Source: Solea solea
Lineage: Eukaryota > Chordata > Actinopteri > Pleuronectiformes > Soleidae
Assembly: GCF_958295425.1 (NCBI RefSeq)
Contig: NC_081138.1
Span: 4,047,302 to 4,111,301, forward strand
Reading direction: 5' to 3'
Length of the DNA: 64,000 nucleotides
Of this stretch, positions 1-14,763 are shown one piece after another. The position numbers and the translations under genes are program-made. The notes below the pieces were generated by a model that was given only the letters and a program-made list of their open reading frames with translations, did not search any database and had not been told where the DNA came from. Numbering within the stretch: the stretch's first letter is position 1; the number at the start of each line of letters is the position of its first letter.

Positions 1-80
1 CTGAATAAACTGCACTTTGCCTCACTTTCTGGAGAAGGGTGGGGGGAAAAAAAGCTCACTATAATTTTGTCACATTTCAG

Positions 81-370
81 AATGGTGGATATCTTGTTGC
101 CAGCATACAGCCGGCAGCTGTCGTCGTTGCATGGAGCTGGCCTGATCTCTGCTGCAGATGAAATGGAAAACTATGAACTAGAGCACCTTGTGTTGAGGGA
201 GAGAGGCGTGGTCTGGGCAGACCAGGAGGGGGTGGGACAGCAGCTGAAAGGTGAAGGGACTGGAGTGGAATCTCAGAAGACAAATGAGGTGGGAAGCACT
301 GGGCTCCACAGCGAGTTGGCACCTCTCCTGTCTTTTTCACATGTGCTTTACCACCAGAGTAGCCCCTGCA
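81..370 (+). CDS. kif18a: kif18a exon A (first exon in window)
   Basis: The acceptor is CAG at 78-80 and the donor is GTAAGT at 371. The exon starts on the third base of a codon and ends one base into the next. It encodes the post-coiled-coil segment MVDILLPAYSRQL through EHLVLRERGVVWADQ, the best-conserved part of the KIF18A tail. RGVVW (202-216) fits the [RK]-x-V-x-[FW] PP1-docking pattern at the position of human KVVVW. Confidence 0.92.
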
Positions 371-3300
371 GTAAGTTATCATACTCTTTCTATTAATAAT
401 TCTGTTGTTTATTCAGCATGCATATAGATGAGATTTGTATGGGATTAATTACAAAACCAGTGAATGCTTGCAAATTTAGGTCACACTGTCCTTGCATCCA
501 CTTTGATGTCCTGAAACTGCCTATTTTGTCAGATGGATAGTCTATGACTTGGGTAATGGTCCCATTTGCGATCCAAGGGAATGTTATGGTATTTTTCATT
601 CATAAAACAATTGAAAGCTTAAATTGTGGCAATATTTACTCTCAATTATTAGATTGGTCAATGGCTAGTTGATTTGATAAATACAGGAAAACCTAACCAC
701 AGTAGACAGCCTTAATCATAACATACTAATTATAATTTTTTTTCCCTCATGTGACAGGCTCAGCCCTCCCACTTGACGATTGTATCAAAGACACGTTTCA
801 CAGTGAATGAATCCTTTTTTGAACCCATTCAGGAAGAAAACATTACAAGAAAAAATAGTAACATACAGCAATCAACACACTGACCTGTACGTGATTTTGA
901 TCACATGTTCACATAGTCACGTATATGTATATAGATGTATTGTTAACTATTTTTTTGTGGCTTTTACTTTAATCAGAATTCAATCCAATTTTAATTACAT
1001 AAATCCCTCCCCTACAAACGAAACTCTTCACCAAAACAGGTTCTGCATCATTTGCTTAGTTCTGACAAAACTGTGATTGGTTCAAAGAAACACAAACAAG
1101 CCAAGAATAGAGTTTTTCCCCACAATAGCAAATTGGTAATAAGTGCAGCCAGACCATTCTGCCTTTTTTTTCTCCAGGGTCAGCGTCATTGATTAATCAC
1201 AGCGGACCTTTTATATGAAGTCTGTGTCATATGTGAATAGTATCCCATTAAGCACATGGTGCTGCTTTTGAAACACTAATGATATAATTGTTTTTTTGAG
1301 CACTTCTCCGGGAATGTTTTGCATATAAAATGAAAATTACACCATTATAGCAAATTGAAAGTGTGTGTGCCGATATGTAACTTTGTCACCCTTTAGATTT
1401 CCTGACCCCTTTTCCCCCATTTGATCTCTGACAGGCCTAAAATATGAGATTAAAGTACACACATGTGACACCTGCATTCAAGATTAATGCTACACTAGTT
1501 TGAAATACTAGTCAGGTGTTCTCTAAGCTAGTTTAATGAGGGCCCTGTGTATTTGGCTTTAGTCCAGGTCTAGTGTGTATTGTGGATCCCAGGAGGTCGA
1601 ACAATGCACGGTTCATTTTTAACTGTCATCTCTGCATGACCTAGCAGCACCAGTCCCTTGTGACATATAAGCCATGACGGACAGTGGAGCATGAAAAAAA
1701 ACCTCACTCGCCAGCAGTGCAATGATGGTGTCTGTCATTTCTCACATAGTAAACCACATCTGTCCCTTTCCTCCATTATTTTAAAACGATTTTTACGTTT
1801 TAGTGTCAGTTTCCAGTTTAAAAGAATTGTTTGTATAAAACCCCAGAACCCTCCAGGTTCACTTTTTGATATTTACAACCCGACAAGTAACGAAAAGAAA
1901 TAACAAAATGTTTCATGTTAAAGCAACCATCGGGTCCATAGAAATTTTTTCTAGCTCCGTTGTGTTTTATTGGTTATGTGTTGATGTTGCTTTTCCTTGA
2001 ATATCATTTTTTTATTTGTCAGGTGCAGAGGGGAAGAAAAAAAGAACGTCGTTGTGCAAAGCTGCTCCATCCCCAAAAGGTAAATGTACTGTTCTCTCCT
2101 CTGTCTTACAGCCATGCTGGAGTCATTAATCTAAAACCCCTCCATACGTAAATCCCTTCCAGCCCTCAATCATTCACTTATTTGCTCTCTCCTTGTCACC
2201 TTTCACTCAATTCATCACACTTACACTAACACACTTCAGGAGACAGTGCTTCGTTTTATTGAAACAGAACGCGCACATCAGATTTGTTTTTTAATGAGCT
2301 ACATAAATTTGAAATGGTTCTGCATAAGACTAAATTCTCTCCTCGCCGTGTTGCTTTTTATTTGCTGAACACCTTTGTAGCATTTGAGCTAAAATGACTT
2401 GTTCAGAGTAGTCATATACACAATAAAAATCAGACATGTAATATAATTTGATTTATAGTCGTGCTGCAGACATTCTGTCCCGGCCAAAACTTGAATAATA
2501 AAATAATGTGAATACTCACAACCGGTTTAATAGAGGGAAAACTGTGCTTGGGGAACCTTTGGGGAAATATAATACAAAAGCCTTTGTGAAATATTGCAGT
2601 TCAAATTGGCTGTAATGATATTTACTCCAGGTGGTCTACATTTCACTGAAGCGCATTGTGGGAAATTTAAACTTTTGAAGTAAATACTTCTTCCAGATGA
2701 CGAGAATCCCTGGAATGGAAATTAAATATGAAAGCGCCACAAAGTTTGTCACCACTGCTATTACATATCCTCATTGCTGAGGATAATAAGTCGACATTGA
2801 TGTTTGTGTTTAGTATTTAGTACCTTTTGAAAGTTCTTGATTCGTTCGTGATTTTAAAAAAAGACTCCTACATTTTGTCTGAGCCATTTTTAGACAAATC
2901 AAGACAAATTTTTTGTTTTGTTGTCAGAATAAAAGCAGCATTTTACCATGATCACAACTTACACTCACTCCAGTTATGAGTGTCGTGTACGATTTGTTTA
3001 TTTGTTTGATAAAAATCAGTTATCAGAAAAATAATATTTCCCCTCTCATTGAAGAGTACCTTGATTACTCTTGTTTGATTATTGTTCTAATTATGTAAAA
3101 CAAGAAATGATGAAGGGCATAAAAATACTGAATTAATCCAAACCCTTTGATAAACTATGAATTTTAAATACTTAAAGTAACAGTGTACCGTCTCTGGTAT
3201 TGGACATCATGTGTACAATATTTTGGTATATCTTTTTGACATTTTGACATTATGACATATAATATCTATCGATATAATACGAGATTTCTAAGATAATGCT

Positions 3301-6300
3301 GTAATTGCTGTTTTAAAGATATGCAAATTATATATTTATATATATGCATAATCCAATAATCATTGCAGCCCTGGCTATAAGCTATAAGGTTAGATAAAAT
3401 AAGAGTTGTTTTCTGAAACATTGCATCCATTGATATAATCCTTAAGCAACAATGACTTGGATAATTAAAATCAAAACATTTTAAATATCAACTAATTATC
3501 ATTATTGTCAAAATCCTAAAAATATCAGGATATTATTTTGTGCCGCTGTCACCCTTTGCTAATGACAGTAATGGCTACATATATAAATTTTATTAGCACT
3601 CATCCTGCATCAGCACCGTGCAACGTGCATGAAATTTGTATTATAACTTTGTTTGCATCGCTATTTTTCCATTATTAGGATTCTGCAGCCACAGACTAAC
3701 CTCTCTAAAAAAAACATAACTGTGCATCCTCCTCTATTATGCATTCACTGACTCACACCTGCATCACTGAAAACCACCCTGTCCATTTTAATTTTAGGAC
3801 AGTGTTGTAGTTGTTGTGCAGCACTATCAGCAATGCTGATTGTTTGGTTATTTACTTGTAATTCTATATAGTTGTAATCAAACATTTGTTTTCATTTCAG
3901 TGTGGTGTTTAACTTTGCATTTGGACAAACTGCTCTGATCTTATCCTGATGCTGTTTGTCAGTCCCTTACTGCTTCCCCTGCTCTTAATGGTAGTCACTG
4001 CAGCATGTTATGAGAAATGGCACCACCCTGCAGCTCGCAAAGCCAATCAAATTTCATCGGTTTTAGAGAGGGCTGGGGTTGTGAAGGAGCGTTAACTCTT
4101 CGTGGACTGTTTAATAATAGCAAGCCACACAAAAAGTGATCGCTTTAATGGAACATTTAAGCATTTCACAACTCTGTGTTGATAACGTGTCCACACAAGC
4201 ATCTATAAATAGCTCCAGGTTTTTCATTCAGCTTTTTCCCCCTCTCTTCCCTTCTTTGCTGTTCTTTTTATATTCCTGTTTGATCCTCTGCTCCTCACCT
4301 CTCTCTTTTCTATTTTTTCCTCTCCCGATTTTTGCCTTTCCCTTTTTGCTTCAGTCGTCTGTGTGTCTGGCTTTTTCCTTTTCTCTTTCCCTCCCTTCCT
4401 CCTGTCTGTCTAGCATCTAACCCTCCCAATCCCTCTTGAGCTTCATTCATGAAAATGCAGATCCACAGCAGGGCAGGAAAAAACGTCAACAGACGTAAAC
4501 TCCCCTGCTCCACCAACCAGAAAAGGCGCGCTATAAAAAAACAGGCAGCAGCAACCAGGCGACCCTAATTCAGTGCAGCCTCCACCAGAAATAGCAACTC
4601 ATGCATGTATTAATCCCCTACAAGCCAAAAATATGTGATTGAAGGAACTCTGCTCAGTCTGCTGCCATATATTGCAACGGACAAGTCCTCTGCCACAGGG
4701 ATATTTATCACATATTTAACACACATTTTCTAAAAACTGCATTTTGCACATTTGGGGTCATGTTTAAATTAGTCATTCACTTTTGAATTAAGTGTTCTCA
4801 CTTGCTTTATGTGCTGGCATTTTTCATATAAACCCCCACACCTCTGCGGGAAATGCCATTCCTAATGGTTCCAATCATGATGCAGACACCGTGATTTAAC
4901 CTCATTCTGCTCTGCAGTCTGTGCAATTTATTTGTTGCTGGCATTTTTAAATGAAAAATCACGAGGAAAAAGAACTTGGTGGATATAGTCTCACATATCA
5001 ACCAGTACATATCATTTCTATGTATTATACTATGTAATTTGTTCTTTCCATTTTAGTAATTCCACATGGATTTATTATCATTTCAACCGCAAGCAAACTT
5101 CACTTTGCCTTTGGATTACAAATGTCTTGCTATGATAATGTAATGTTTGCTGTGATTAATTCAACCAATTAAGGTCCAAGAAAATTATCTCTTTGGATTT
5201 ATCTGCTTTCTTCTCACGTTAGCAGTCAGTAGTCGATACTATGTGACTGGAAAATCAGTCAGCTGAATTTAGGGATGAGTCGATCTGATACTTGGTATCG
5301 GTATCGGTCCAATACTGGTCAGAATCACCGCATCAGATATCGGACATAAACAAGAAAATCCAATTACCTGTACGAGTACCACAAATGGGGACACGCAAGA
5401 TACTTGAAGTATTGAGTCTCATGCAACTCGATATAGAACTTATGGCTAATATTACCACATAAATTAAACTTTACAGTCGTGTGTTTGAGCATCTTGTTTT
5501 CATCTGGGGTTTTTTTTATAAAAAAAAGAATAGAATAATAACCAGTACAATAACATTAGACAATAATAAATAAATAATAATTAAAAAAAAAAAATCTTCT
5601 GTTCTGTTCCATTCATAAAATGGAGTGCATGTCACAGAAACTACGCTTTTGTCAGTTTCAGTCTGGCTTTGTAAAATTTATGTTTATATGCGCAATCAAG
5701 GCTCTATAATTTTTGCCAAATACAATATCTCCAACAGTGCTGATCACACTGTGTAACTTAAGGGTGCGATCCATCTCATTTTTCTGTTATGACATTTTTT
5801 AAATTGCATTGTTTAGCCTAAGGCTGGCACTTCAGCACTTACCACTGATTATTGATGAAATACGGAGGACGGCATCATTTAGGGACCGATGTTGCACTGC
5901 TTACTTTATAAAGTGCTTTGATTTGCTTTCGCTTTCAAGGCCCTCGGTTATAAACAATGAATTAATAAACACTTTTCAATGATGGCTTGTTCCAGATGCT
6001 GACAACTGAAAACAAGGCTTGAAATTATATAACATAACGCTGTGTTAATTACTTTTCGGCGACCAAAGGGAAAAGTCAAAGGCTTGTGTGTAGCCTGACA
6101 ATGGATCAAATGGTTTGTTGACACTTCTAACAACCAGACATCATGATTATTTAAGGCTTATTTAGTTAGCGATTGTGTTCCTTATCATAGTAACACTGTT
6201 GTCATACCACTTCCTGGCCACAATATCCTGTGACATTTTGAAAAGCAAACAATGCATACACAATATGTGGCTCCATAAACGCAAATCTGTTTGCAGAGGG

Positions 6301-9300
6301 ATTATATTATATGTAAGACCATACATACAAGAAACGGCATGTGGAATACAAAGTGTTCTGATGAAGAAGAGGTTTTGCTTAAACAGTTCCTTCTGCCATG
6401 TAGCGAACACCAGACTGCATCTGTATCTCATTTGTATGAGTCTGGAAAGGGTGTAGCCGCCTCCCACTTTCAAGAGGCATGACCAAAGGAAGTAGATGAA
6501 AAATGTCTCTGTGTGGAATTGGATAGACCTACAACCAATCAGACCAATGATCCGAATAACGTATGCAGAGCGACGGAGAGCGTGTCAACAAGTGCTAGTT
6601 TGCTGCTCTTCAGTGGCTGCCATGCTGGATGTATAAAAAAGCTGTCGGATGCCACTTCTCTGTCGCCATCGTTGTGTAAAGCCCGCCTGTAGCACACCAG
6701 GGGTTTGTGATTGGCTCCCTTTTTTTAGGCGATTCTGAAGTGGACCATCATGGCATCCTTGCCAGACATGTCAGCAGAGTGGAATGAAATCGCTGGCAGG
6801 CTCGACTGAGTTCACACACGGTGCTCTAGCCCCTAAATATTTTAAATTGTTAGACATTCACTCACTCGTCTATCACTTTATCCTCAGCATGAGGGTCACG
6901 GGGGCGGCCGGAGTCAATCCGAGGTGATTGTGAAAGGCTAACACCAACTGCTACTGTCTACTTGCAGTATACAATTAGCGAAAACCCCAATCTGCATGTT
7001 TTTTGGACTGTGGGAGGAAGCTGGAGTAGAAAATGGAAGGAAATATGTTGTTGTTCCTTGTTTATATGTTCAAAGGTGTAACATGCGCTCGCTGCTTTGT
7101 CCATTCAGAATGTTGTAGAAACACGGCAGCACAAAGAAGTACATGTAAAAGTCTTATTCTAAGACTACAAAAACCTAAAATGTTTATTTTAAGGCGATTA
7201 TACACAACTATTTTCATGGGTTGCATCTTCAATTTCTGCTTAAACCTTTTTAAATGTTAATATACTTTTGGTCACTTAAAGGTCCAGTATTTACATGTGG
7301 CAGACATTCAATGTTTATGTATATCAGGGTTTCCATGGTTATGAAATTCCTGGAAAAGTTTTGTAATTAAAAAGAACAGTTTTCCAGGCGGTTTGGAATT
7401 AAGTGAACATTTGGGAAAGGACTGCAAGCTGCAACTTAAGTTGCATGATCCTCATAGTACGCATTATGTTCAAGTGAAGTCGGCAAGCTCTACTGCGATG
7501 CTAGTTGGCAGAACAGCCAGGCAAGTGTGATCGAATGTCAAATATAAGACCCGGCTCAAAAGAGATCTTATCCAAACTTATATTTTTTCTTCAAAGCCTG
7601 CGATAGGGTTAGCACATAGAAGTAAGAGCCTCATTACTGTGCCCTATGGTCACTATAGGAGCCTACCTTTGTTGAATGAATAAATTCAGTCATGGAAGTT
7701 GGTCAAAATAGTGTAGAAGGTTTTTGAAAATGAACTGGCGAAAATGTGTGGGAACCCTGGTATATGTCAATGAATTAATTGATTGTGTTGTGATTATGTT
7801 GTTCATTTTTTTTTTTTTATTGTTGCTTATATTCATGTTTCACTGATGGTTTGGATTTTTAGGTGAAGGAAGCCAGGCAGAATCACGTCCCCGAAGGCCC
7901 ATCAAGAGGAATCTGTCTGCGTCACTGCCGCCACAAAGCCCACAGAGTGTCGCCAAGGTCCAAGTGTTTGAGGAGGGAGTGTTCCCTCTCCAGCACACTC
8001 CAGAGCCCGCTCAGAAACCTGTTCAAGTCCTGCCGCTCTCCTCGTCCACTGCCATGGATCCCAACATGACTTTTGAAATTGTGGACAGTGATGATCAGAA
8101 AACGAGTAATGCCACCGTCATAATAAGCAGCGGGAGTCCCTGTCAAGCACTGGAGCCTGCAGCTTTATCATCAGGTCACAGCCAATTACACCGTCCTCTC
8201 AAGGCCAACGAGGGGAAGCAGGTTCCCACCAAAAGGTGAGAAAAAACTCATGCTTTACTATTAAACTACTTGTTTTTGACATATACGAACAACAAAGAAA
8301 CTATTCAAAACAAGATTGCATTAATTTTAACTGTTAAACTTTAAAAGAGAATAAAAAATGAACACAAACCTGCCTGCTGCCTTTAGTTGCAATGGCATTT
8401 AAGCAGGGGGCAGCGGTTTGCTCGATCTCTGACACTGCAAAACCAAACCAGTTCCATGCCGCTGAGGAATTTTTAGGAACAGACTCTTCACCGCTCGCAG
8501 CTATATTTTTCGTCTCTCTGAGCAAACCGGGGGTTGGGGCTGCAGGGCTGCACCACTATGAACTACGGAAGCCTAAATTGAGCTGTAGTGTAAGTGAAAA
8601 GAGACTGCTAAAAAAGTGTAGGTGAAAACAATACTTGAGAACCAATTATTTAACTTTCTTGTTTACCAAAGAATGTGTATGTATTTATGTTTTTCACAAA
8701 CATTAATTGCTATTTAATGTAGCACACACACACCTAGGTTTCTATCCTTTCACCTGGGCTGCACGTGTCCAGACAAGTGAATAAGACACAAAAGCTATGG
8801 TGGCAAGGAAAAAAAAAAAAAGAGCATAAAATCCTTTACAAAGTCTTTGGCTCTGTGCGTTTAATTGGCAGAGATTTATACGAGTATGTTTAAGTAAATG
8901 GATTAAGCTGCTTTTACTTTGTCACAACTAACAAGGAGGAGTGTTTCATTTATTCCTGCACCTGGAATCTTTGAGTTTAAGCTTTCAGTAACATTTAGTC
9001 TCTCAATGGATTTTAAAAACGTCAGGGACATCTGCACGCATTCTTCCTGCTGTTTAATGTACTAATCTTGGTTAAATCACAAACTCTTCACGAACGTGTG
9101 ATTTTTTGAATTTGGCTTAATATTCACGGCTTTTTGGACCACACATTTTAATGAAACATTGCCTTTTGAAAGCATAACTGAACGTTTTTGGTAATTTTCA
9201 CCTCCTGTGATCTGAAGCCCTAGTATGAAGGACATTGCGTTTATTCAATTACAAGAAAACAAATCATTATTCAATCAAAAGGAACATAGACAGGTATTCT

Positions 9301-12300
9301 CAAACGATCTCTCTGGTTGCTCAGGAGAAGCTTTCACAGCACCCAACGAATTCAGCATTAAAATCTGGATTGTGACTAAACCTTTCAAAAGTGGTAAATC
9401 CTCTAAACTTTATTCAAAACAAGACGGAGATGGGGACATGTTTCCAGACTGGAACACTCAAGAGGCTTAAGTCAGCTGAGCAGCTCTTGGCTATTTTCAG
9501 CTGGAAGTTGAAACAAAATGGGGGAACATTTTAAGCTATAACAGCAAAAAAAAGAGTTTGTGTTGGCGACGATGGTCCCAGCAGAGAAGTCTTCATTTTA
9601 AATGTTGAGAGGGTATCATTTTTATTTTTGTGGATAAAAGAAATTGCCACAGTCTTATCTCAAAATCAAAATTCTTTGCCGTAACTGCTGAAATATAAGG
9701 TGTTATATTAAGTGTTGCAGATATGGCTGTCGATTAGTCGCTTCATGATGCACGAAAGTTGCTCTTGTCCTGATTTGTCCTTTTTTTTTATCCGTCTGAA
9801 ATGTCTGTGCCATGTGACTTTGGTGCATTAGACTCTGACTTTTATCGCTTAACTCGTGCACTTCTTATGCTTGTTAATTTGAATTAACTGAACTATCATG
9901 AACCTGCTAATGGATTTTAAACTACAAACTGATTGTTCAGGGAGATGCCAAAAGACAACTTACTGCCATGTGCACTGCCACATTAGCTGGAAATGGTCAA
10001 AATTGTAAAGTCAGTCATCATCTACCGCTTTATCCTCCACCAGAGGGTCGCGGGGGGTGCTGTGCCAATCTCAGCTACATCGGCGATAGGCGGGGTACAC
10101 CCTGGACAGTTCGCCAGTCCATCGCAGGGCCACACACAGATAGAGACGAACAACCATTCACTCTCACACTCACTCCTATGGTCAATTTAGAGTGTTCAAT
10201 TTACCTATCCCCACATTGCATGTTTTTGGACTGTGGGAGGAAGCCGGAGAACCCGGAGAGAACCCACGCACACACGGGGAGAACATGCAAACTCCATGCA
10301 GAAAGGCCCTTGTTCCAACCGGGGCTCGAACCCGGGTCTTCTCGCTGCAAGGCGAGAGTGCTGATGAAGGTTTTAAATGTAAAGGTTTTAGATCAGTATT
10401 CACATAGTTTTTGCAAATTGTTACACTTATAAGCTGATTTTGATTGACGAGGGAAATGTCGTTGTAACATGAACCTTTGCTCTGTAGGCAACAGATTCAG
10501 ACTTTACAAGAAACGAGAAGAGCCAAGCCGACCTACATGCAAATGACATCTGCTGCACAAGGGAAGCGTGCATTTAACCGGTACTGTTTCACTGACTCTT
10601 TTTTTTTTTTAATGTTCATTGACATGTACATCATTTAATATACTGGCAGGGGATTAAATGATTGTGCTCAGATACATTCATGACTTAAAATGTGAGCGAC
10701 TTGTATAAGGAAGTATTTTATGAAGGAATTCTGTTACAGATAATGAAGAACCTTTGACATAATGGTTGGTGTGTGATTACTTGTTCTATTTCCCCCTCTT
10801 TACTCATTGAAGCAGCATCAGAGAAGAGATAACACATGGTCTCCCTGCACCAAAGCGTATAAAGAAAGACCCTTCCGCGGCCCCGAGACCACTCAGAGTG
10901 CATCGCTTTGCCGGTAAGTGTCAGCAGCAGAGACAGACAGACATCCACATACACACTTAAGAGGAAAAACACCTTACCTTATAATGACTATCATTTGTGC
11001 AACATAAGTGATTTGGTTTTGTGAGATAAAAAAAAAAAAAGCTTGTTGCATTTTATTTTTGACCCATGTGAAAAATATCTTGGAAGGAAATGGTAGATCA
11101 CAAAGTATCACAAGTATTATCTGTTGAGACAAAATGATGAAGTAGCTATTTTTGAAAAGATGCTTTTAGTAATGTTTGTGGTTTTATTCAATTCCATAAA
11201 TTGAATCTCTTCGCTGTGGAAGCCCACCATATTCTTATGATAAACAAATTGGAGTGGGTTTTTTTGTGACATTGTTATCGTGTGGTAGCCTGGCTGATGT
11301 CGGACTGCATTTTACTCTCATTTAATGTATGTCTTGAAAGGGTGTAACAACAGACGTAGATCAAATGGCACGACTCAACTCACCTGGTACCTGTTGCTTT
11401 TTTGGGCACCTGCTCTGGCGAGGTACCAAGCGAGCTGAGCTGTTACTAAAATGTGAGACCACAGAGAGTGTCATCACTTGTGGCACTTGGGATTGCTTCC
11501 CCCCTTTTTTTGGGAGATTCCATTGTTGGAAAAAAATAGCGTCCTCGCCAGACGCCTCTACAGAGCGAAAGCAAATCAATGGCAGAATCGGCTTGGTTCA
11601 CCCAAGCTATTAGTGTAGAGCAATTTGCAGTAGCCTCTCCCACTTGCTCCCTCTCACCCACACACTCTCACACAAACATTGACCTGTCCATCATAGGCAG
11701 ACTGGCGGACTGTTAAAACATACATGAGCTGTTTCCTGTCCTCTGCAGAATTTGACATGACATCAGGAATTCGCTTTTTCTCGGCATGATCCTGCAACAA
11801 GCAGGGTGCATATAATGTGTACTTCTTTGGCTTTAAGTTACACACTGGACCTTTTCAGGAGGGTTTATTGGCAAGAAGTGAATATGCTACTACCCAGAAA
11901 TATGTTTACAAGAGTATCAATGTTTTATAATAATGAAAACAAATCCTTTGGTTCTTGTAGAAGCCGTAGAATCTATTTTATCCAAAGGGTCTGCTTTTCT
12001 GAGGCCACCATGTTTCTACAGCAGTCCAAATGGACTTGCCTTTCATGTCTTGAAAAACCAAGAATGGCTCCACCACGCACAAACCTGATGCACACACTGA
12101 CAAAGAAGAAGTGTGATGGCATATTTACATCCTTTCTGCGCGGCCAAGGCCACTGTAGTTCCCTGATCTCTGTAAAGGTAGGGGTGAGCGAAAGAGTCCT
12201 CCGTTCTCTCACTGGTAATTGTCACAATGTCTTACACACTGGACCTTTAATGCTGTCTCTCTGAAAGGATGGCACGTGACTCAAAGGTGGAGCATTGTGT

Positions 12301-14732
12301 GGGTGAAAAAAACATTATTTCTCATGACCGTTTGATCGCACGCTGATCGTTCATCATTGTCATGACAGCAGTGTCCATCATCTCAGGAGTTGGAGATCAA
12401 TGGGTTTTAGCCTCATGAGCACTTTTTTGCATTCTGCTCTTTAGTTTACTTTTTTTTTTTAACAGTAAATGAAGGCATTGTTTATTACTGTACTATTTTT
12501 GAGGAATAAATAGAAGCAGTTCAAAAGTTTAGGTTGTGACTTGACTCAGGAAAAATGTGGGTCCCAGAGGCTGAATCATTTGCAAACCACTGCTTTATTT
12601 ATTCACGTGTTAACAACTTAATCGGAGTTCACCTCTGGCGAACTGAACTGAACCTGTGTGATTGTGAGTCCAAGGGACTTGCTGTAGATGTGTGGTAGGG
12701 CAGAGAGGACAAGTGTGTAAAGCTATTTCCAAAGCTTTTTGTTCCCTGGAGCATGGAGGACTCATTGGTTGTTTGATGGAGCTTTTGGTCTTGCCAAACT
12801 GAGAAGTGTCAGTCAGGGAGGTGACGGAGAACCCAGCAGTTACTGCTACAGAGCTTCAGAAGTCCTCTGCCGCGCAGCATTCCAGGCTAATCAGATGATG
12901 CTTTGTGTAAGCGACATGACAGACCTTGGAATTTGTGTTAATTAGCAACTAGGACTATGAAAGCATGAAGTTAATGTGTTCTGAAGAGTTGGAAGGGAAC
13001 CAGTCATTTACAAACACTCAGTGGCAGAAAGAAAAGATCTATAACCTAAAATGTGATGTTGCTACCAATAGGGGTGCAGAATACTGGACTTTTTGCGATA
13101 TGCCGATATATCTCAGAAGAAGTTGGACTGATAACCAAAAACCAATACTTAGTTTTGTTTGGCTTCTTCCCCTCTTGGGGTCACCACAGCAAATCACCTG
13201 CTTTGTCTATTCAGCCTATTGTTTTTAGTCATCAGCCGTATCTGGTACTGATATGGATATCTTGCCGATGATGCCAATTTCTTTAGAAATCAGAAATTGC
13301 TGCTTTCCAACCATCGTGTAATAATGAAGCTGCCACTGTCGGGTGATTCCATGTGACCCCAAGCTGCGCCGTTTACTTGGCTCAAAATGTTGGGCTCACT
13401 TTGCAGGATTTTGTGAGAAATTTTGACTTTTATTGTGTAAAAATGTAATTCACCCCTTCATCCACATGACAAACAAATACAACAGTATAAATATCAGGCA
13501 GTGCACCGTGCGACTGCTTTAGCAAAGCCCACATGTGGCTGCTACTAACAGAACTGCAGCTCGCCAGCTTTGACTCTAATAGAAGGCAGAGGGAAAGGCA
13601 TGTTCTCGTTAACTACATAGTTACTACAGACACTGTTGGCATCGTTTTTTTAAGAACTCAGCATTTTTGTGCTAAATAATTCCATCGACGGCATCATAAG
13701 TAACAGCCACAGAAGTTGGTCAAAGCGAGGGAACATGACTCAGGGGGAAAAAACAGCTGATGTCACAGGGCTGTTGTCCCATTTACTGTAAAAGAGTTAA
13801 AGTCTTTTCACTGCAGAGGAGTCCATTAGTTTAAAAAGAAGGCCTCGCCTCTTGTGGTGCGTATGAAGTACACTCTTCCTCACGGCTCACCACAACACGT
13901 ATCGATTAGTACCGATATATATCAGTCAGCAGTATCAGTATCGCTATGAGACAAAAGGAGAGAAAAAAAAATCACCCCTTTAGACAAATTTCTGAAGGCA
14001 CTGCTCATCACCTAATCCCTTCATTATAGTGAAGTATGGAGATGGTAGCATGATGCTGTGATGGCACTGCTCAGCCAAATACAGAGAGGTCCCTGAAGAA
14101 AAGCTGCTCCAGTGCACTCACTGGTTCCTTCTCAGTGCGACAATGACCAGAAGACCACACTGGCGTCGACAGTCTGCCTGTGCTCGAGTGTGCCAAACCC
14201 AAGCCCCACACTTAAATCCCATAGAACATCTGTGACGAGACCTGAAGTTCACAGATGTTCCCCATCCATTCTGAAGAAGCACAGAGGCTGCCAGGAAGAA
14301 TGAGATAAACTGCAGGTCCATACCAAATTCAGGTATGCAAATCTTGTAGAGACTTAATCCCTGAAGAATCTAAGCTGTTATTAGTGCCAGAGCGGATTCT
14401 GCAAAGTCCTGAAATAAGGGTGTGAATATTTTTTGTCAGGTTTAAGTTCTTTGTTTGTTAGTTAGTTTTTTTTAAATACATATACAGACATGTGTTTAAT
14501 GTATTCATTTTTGTTGTTATGGGATACCAAGTGTGGATGGATGGACTGGGAAGGTTCCCTCCACGCTTTCCTTGTCATGTGTCCACAGAGAGTCATATCA
14601 CATGTCATATTACATGTCCACCTGCACGTACACGGCTCCATTCATACTGAAATGAGGGTTTGCGACAGGGTAGTATTATATGCATGTGTACACAAGCTCG
14701 CGTTGCTGTCCAGTGGTGGAAAATTGGCCTAT

Positions 14733-14763
<31 letters not shown>

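Larger units (their letters stand above)
2080..7862 (+). other. kif18a: kif18a long intron with mobile-element debris
   Basis: A 5.8-kb AT-rich intron. It contains a degenerate GGTATCGGTATCGG-type element around 5276-5345, a pyrimidine-rich stretch at 4230-4410, a fish SINE-like fragment at 6858-7030 and an inverted-repeat-bounded element at 7325-7759. No additional exon fitting the flanking phase was recognised. Confidence 0.6.

Noticed and set aside
9968..10432. 154-aa ORF (+)
   Set aside because: It lies across an antisense SINE-like repeat inside a kif18a intron, so the protein is repeat-derived.
11806..12264. 152-aa ORF (+)
   Set aside because: It lies inside a MITE-like repeat in the last kif18a intron; no domain recognised.
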